Shown piece after piece: positions 40,990-43,712 of a DNA stretch of 43,712 nt (within the stretch, counting starts at the first letter, position 1; each line of letters opens with the position of its first letter). The notes beneath the pieces were generated by a model. The model saw nothing but the letters and a program-made list of their open reading frames with translations, searched no databases and was not told where the DNA came from. Made by a program: the position numbers and the translations under genes. The DNA lies in NCBI GenBank assembly GCA_014802445.1, contig JAAVCF010000015.1, positions 1 to 43,712 of the forward strand, given 5' to 3'. This DNA is from Bacteroides sp. (GTDB lineage Bacteria; Bacteroidota; Bacteroidia; Bacteroidales; Muribaculaceae).

Positions 40990-42387
40990 TCAGGCCAGGC
41001 ATTCGTCAGGGGCGTTCACCAGTGTGAGGGTGGAGGTGGCGCGGGTGAAGGCGGTGTAGAGCCAGCGAAACAGCTCGCGCGGCCCTGAGTCCTCGCCGCC
41101 GGGCGAGTAAAGCGCGGAGGTGTCCACAAACACGTTTTTCCACTGACCACCCTGAGCCTTATGGCAGGTCACAGCGTAGGCATATTTCACCTGGAGGGCA
41201 TTGTAGTGCGGGTCGCGCTTAAGCGCCCGCTGCGAGCCGCCGGCGGCCTCCAGGCGGCTGCGATAGAGCATGGCCAGCTTCTGGGGTTCCACTGAGGCTG
41301 CATCGGAGCTGAGGGTGTCAAGCATCACCTTGCAGCTCACATTGACGTCGCGGTCAGGAAAATAGAGGGTCACGTCGGCAAAGCGGAAGCCTTCAAACTG
41401 TTCGGTGGAGTGGATTTCGGTGACGGTGGCAATGTCGCCGTTGGCAATGAAGTCAAGCTCCTTGATGCTCTCGCTCCAGAGATAGTTGTTCTTGGCAATC
41501 ATCAGGCGCTCGCCTCTCACCAGCTCTTCCTCGCTGAAAAACACGCCGTTGCGGATGGCGCGGTTAGCCGCCGTGGCCATTCTGTTGGAGCGGGTGATGA
41601 GGATTGTGGAGTCAACTCCGTCGGCGGCGTAGGCCGCTGAGAGCTCGTCAAGAAGGTCAATGCCGGAGATGGCCTTGACATCGCGCGCCGTGCGAAACAC
41701 AGGCGGCTGAGGCTCCTCCTTGGTCAGCTCGCGGCGCAGGCGCGTTGCATTGTAGAGGATGGCTGACCCTGCGGCCTGGCGCACGGTCTCGGTGATGACG
41801 GCGCGGCTCACTTTCATCCCCAAGGCCCGCAGGGTGTCAGGGTTCATGGCCGGGGAGGTGTCACATCCCACCGGGGGGAGCTGAGCAGTGTCGCCCATGA
41901 AGATGAGGCGGCAGCCGGGTGCGCCGGTAAACACGTGCTCCAGAAGGTCATGGAGCAGCGAGCCGGAATGTTCGCTCTCGCTGTTGCCTATCATCGAGGC
42001 TTCGTCGACAATGAAGACGGTGCCGGCCGTGCGGTTCACATTGACGGCCACATAGCCGTCGCTGCCGGGCGTGGGCATGCGGTAGATGCGCCGGTGGATG
42101 GTCCATGCCTGAGCGCCTGCGGCGGCTGAAAACACTTTGGCCGCGCGCCCCGTGGGGGCTAACAGCACCGTCGGCGCGCCTACGCTGCGCAGGGTTCTCA
42201 CCAACGCGCCAACCACTGATGTCTTTCCCGTGCCGGCATAGCCGTTGAGGATAAACACCGAGCAGGCGTCAGGCGCCGGCATGAGGGTGCAGAAGCGCGA
42301 CAGAGCCGCCATCAGGGCGGTTTGCTGCGCTGTGGGGCTGAATGGCAGCTCCATCAGGAACCGCTCGGCAAATTCTCGGGTGTCCAT
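40990..42387 (-). CDS. RecD/Dda-like SF1B helicase
   Basis: A 465-residue ATPase with Walker A FILNGYAGTGKTS (about 46-57), LLAPTGRAAKVFSAAAG, Walker B TVFIVDEASMIGNSE, LIFMGDTAQLPPVGCD, and C-terminal VTCHKAQGGQWKNVFVD and WLYTAFTRATSTL. It is smaller than RecD2 and lacks its N-terminal domain, matching the Dda/UvrD_C_2 group common in Bacteroidota. Probable role: DNA repair or fork processing. Its ATG shares one base with the mutS stop (TGATG), so it is translated with mutS. Confidence 0.88.
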   Translation of the reverse strand: MDTREFAERFLMELPFSPTAQQTALMAALSRFCTLMPAPDACSVFILNGYAGTGKTSVVGALVRTLRSVGAPTVLLAPTGRAAKVFSAAAGAQAWTIHRRIYRMPTPGSDGYVAVNVNRTAGTVFIVDEASMIGNSESEHSGSLLHDLLEHVFTGAPGCRLIFMGDTAQLPPVGCDTSPAMNPDTLRALGMKVSRAVITETVRQAAGSAILYNATRLRRELTKEEPQPPVFRTARDVKAISGIDLLDELSAAYAADGVDSTILITRSNRMATAANRAIRNGVFFSEEELVRGERLMIAKNNYLWSESIKELDFIANGDIATVTEIHSTEQFEGFRFADVTLYFPDRDVNVSCKVMLDTLSSDAASVEPQKLAMLYRSRLEAAGGSQRALKRDPHYNALQVKYAYAVTCHKAQGGQWKNVFVDTSALYSPGGEDSGPRELFRWLYTAFTRATSTLTLVNAPDECLA

Positions 42388-43712
42388 CAGTCTTTGCCGG
42401 TTAGGATGCTTTTGATGTCGTGGAGCTTGTTGAGGGCTGCCATGGGGGTGAGGTTGTCGATGTCGAGGCTCAGGATATTGTCGCGCAGCTGGGTCAGCAC
42501 GGGATCATCGAGCTGAAAGAAGCTGAGCTGCATGCCTGAGTCGGCAGCGGGCGCTGTGGCTTTGGGGCGGGGGGAGCCGCCGCGGTCGGCCCCGGCGGCT
42601 TCAAGCTGTCTGAGCACTGTGCCGGCGCGCTTGACAATTGAGGCGGGCATGCCCGCGAGCTTGGCCACATGGAGGCCGAAGCTGTGTTCTGACCCTCCGC
42701 GGGCCAGCTTGCGCAGGAACACCACTTTGCCGTCAATCTCTTTCACTGACACGTTGAAGTTCACTATCCGCTGATAGGTCTGCTCCATGTCGTTGAGCTC
42801 GTGATAGTGGGTGGCAAAGAGAGTTTTGGGGTGGATGTCGGCGTACTCATGGATGTGTTCCACGATTGACCATGCCAGCGAGATGCCGTCGTAGGTGGAG
42901 GTGCCGCGCCCCAGCTCGTCAAAGAGGATGAGTGAGCGGGGACTCATGTTGTTGAGAATAGAGGCTGCTTCGGTCATCTCCACCATGAAGGTCGACTCGC
43001 CAAGCGAGATGTTGTCACTGGCGCCCACTCGGGTAAACACTTTGTCAACCACGCCTATGCGAGCGCTGTCGGCGGCCACGAAGCATCCCATCTGAGCCAT
43101 GAGCACGTTAAGCGCCGTCTGGCGCAGCAGGGCTGATTTACCGCTCATGTTAGGGCCGGTGATCATCATTATCTGCGGGCCTGAGTTTGACAGGCGTACA
43201 GTGTTGGAGATGTATGGCTCGCCGGCGGGGAGCTGGCGCTCGATCACCGGGTGGCGGGCCTCCACGAGCTCCAGCTCAAGGGAATTGTCCACAACGGGGC
43301 GGTTGTAGCGGTTCTCGGTGGCCACGCGCGTGAATGACCCCAGGCAGTCAAGCCGGGCGGCCAGGGTGGCATCGAGCTGAATGGCGGGGATATACTCGGC
43401 CAGGCGCTCCACAAGGCGGGTGTAGAGGCGGTTTTCAATCACCGCTATCTTCTCCTGAGCCCCCAGAATCTTCTCTTCATATTCCTTCAACTCAGGGGTG
43501 ATATAGCGCTCGGCGTTGACCAGAGTTTGCTTTCGGATCCACTCCTGAGGCACTTTGCTCTTGTGGGTGTTGGTCACCTCGATATAGTAGCCAAACACGT
43601 TGTTATAGCCAATCTTGAGCGATGTGATGCCCGTGGCTTTGCTTTCGCGCTCCTGAATCTGCATCAGGAACTCTTTGCCGTGGAAGGCTATGCGGCGCAG
43701 CTCGTCGAGCTC
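42387..43712 (-). CDS. mutS: DNA mismatch repair protein MutS (C-terminal part)
   Basis: The right edge of the window cuts the gene; 441 C-terminal residues are present and the frame is open to base 43712 ([17 protein letters not shown] before the internal Met). Visible: the clamp/lever region ([19 protein letters not shown]), Walker [19 protein letters not shown], Walker [18 protein letters not shown], the FATHYHEL motif and [18 protein letters not shown], then a short linker and dimerisation tail. It recognises mismatches and recruits MutL. Downstream coupling to the helicase gene is by a 1-nt overlap. Confidence 0.97.
   Translation of the reverse strand, partial: ELDELRRIAFHGKEFLMQIQERESKATGITSLKIGYNNVFGYYIEVTNTHKSKVPQEWIRKQTLVNAERYITPELKEYEEKILGAQEKIAVIENRLYTRLVERLAEYIPAIQLDATLAARLDCLGSFTRVATENRYNRPVVDNSLELELVEARHPVIERQLPAGEPYISNTVRLSNSGPQIMMITGPNMSGKSALLRQTALNVLMAQMGCFVAADSARIGVVDKVFTRVGASDNISLGESTFMVEMTEAASILNNMSPRSLILFDELGRGTSTYDGISLAWSIVEHIHEYADIHPKTLFATHYHELNDMEQTYQRIVNFNVSVKEIDGKVVFLRKLARGGSEHSFGLHVAKLAGMPASIVKRAGTVLRQLEAAGADRGGSPRPKATAPAADSGMQLSFFQLDDPVLTQLRDNILSLDIDNLTPMAALNKLHDIKSILTGKD

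Noticed and set aside
1-43712. tRNA and rRNA genes
   Set aside because: No T-arm consensus with a matching acceptor stem and no rRNA-like sequence was noticed on either strand.

Overview
The window looks like a chromosomal segment of a Bacteroidales bacterium, most likely a Muribaculaceae-type gut commensal. Evidence: many genes are preceded by the Bacteroidota -7 promoter element TAnnTTTG and almost none by a Shine-Dalgarno sequence; there is a gldE-gldD-phosphopantetheinyl transferase block, a DUF2795 protein of the Bacteroidota type, secreted proteins with type-9-secretion-like C-termini, an outer-membrane phospholipase A, and a PnuC-family transporter next to thiamine pyrophosphokinase. 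Most of the window is GC-rich; 29.5-32.3 kb is clearly richer in AT. Family names come from reading the translations; no database search was run.

Layout. 1-606: repeat mosaic. 610-3643: Sel1-repeat protein and an outer-membrane barrel. 3741-5405 (minus): phage-type major capsid protein and an Ala/Pro/Glu-rich protein. 5508-9668: HAD phosphatase, ribF, pldA, a flippase-like membrane protein and a small membrane protein. 9674-12200: an RloA/RloB-type ATPase/TOPRIM pair lying between two 83-bp direct repeats. 12711-15515: DUF486 membrane protein, RecD2 helicase and a DUF6291-like protein. 15588-16130: second repeat mosaic, followed by a frameshifted gene relic. 16553-18977: gldE, gldD, PPTase. 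19198-22147: glycerophosphodiesterase lipoprotein plus OprO/P-like porin, closed by a strong terminator. 22205-22775: third repeat mosaic with a 90/91/77-bp tandem array. 22753-26730 (minus): GH16 glucanase, alkaline-phosphatase-superfamily membrane enzyme, PnuT-like transporter and ThiN, probably one operon. 26855-28861: msrAB and a Na+/Ca2+ exchanger. 29161-29513: candidate structured RNA with its own promoter and terminator. 29572-31981: AT-rich pair of secreted proteins (FN3/VWA). 32625-34626: alpha/beta hydrolase, RhuM-family protein, DUF2795 protein. 34817-37159: holin-like, adaptor-like and portal-like phage genes in one overlapping operon. 37284-40913: two secreted proteins with a shared C-terminal signature. 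40990-43712: RecD/Dda-like helicase and the 3' part of mutS.

The most notable points are: (1) phage capsid and portal modules 29 kb apart whose orientation is such that one inversion would rejoin them as a collinear operon; (2) a defence-type RloAB cassette between near-identical 83-bp direct repeats, with gene ends lying inside the repeats; (3) an ordered, modular intergenic repeat found three times, whose hairpin arms show compensatory changes; (4) a candidate ncRNA; (5) several genes whose start codon lies 4-7 nt after the -7 box, implying leaderless or nearly leaderless mRNAs.
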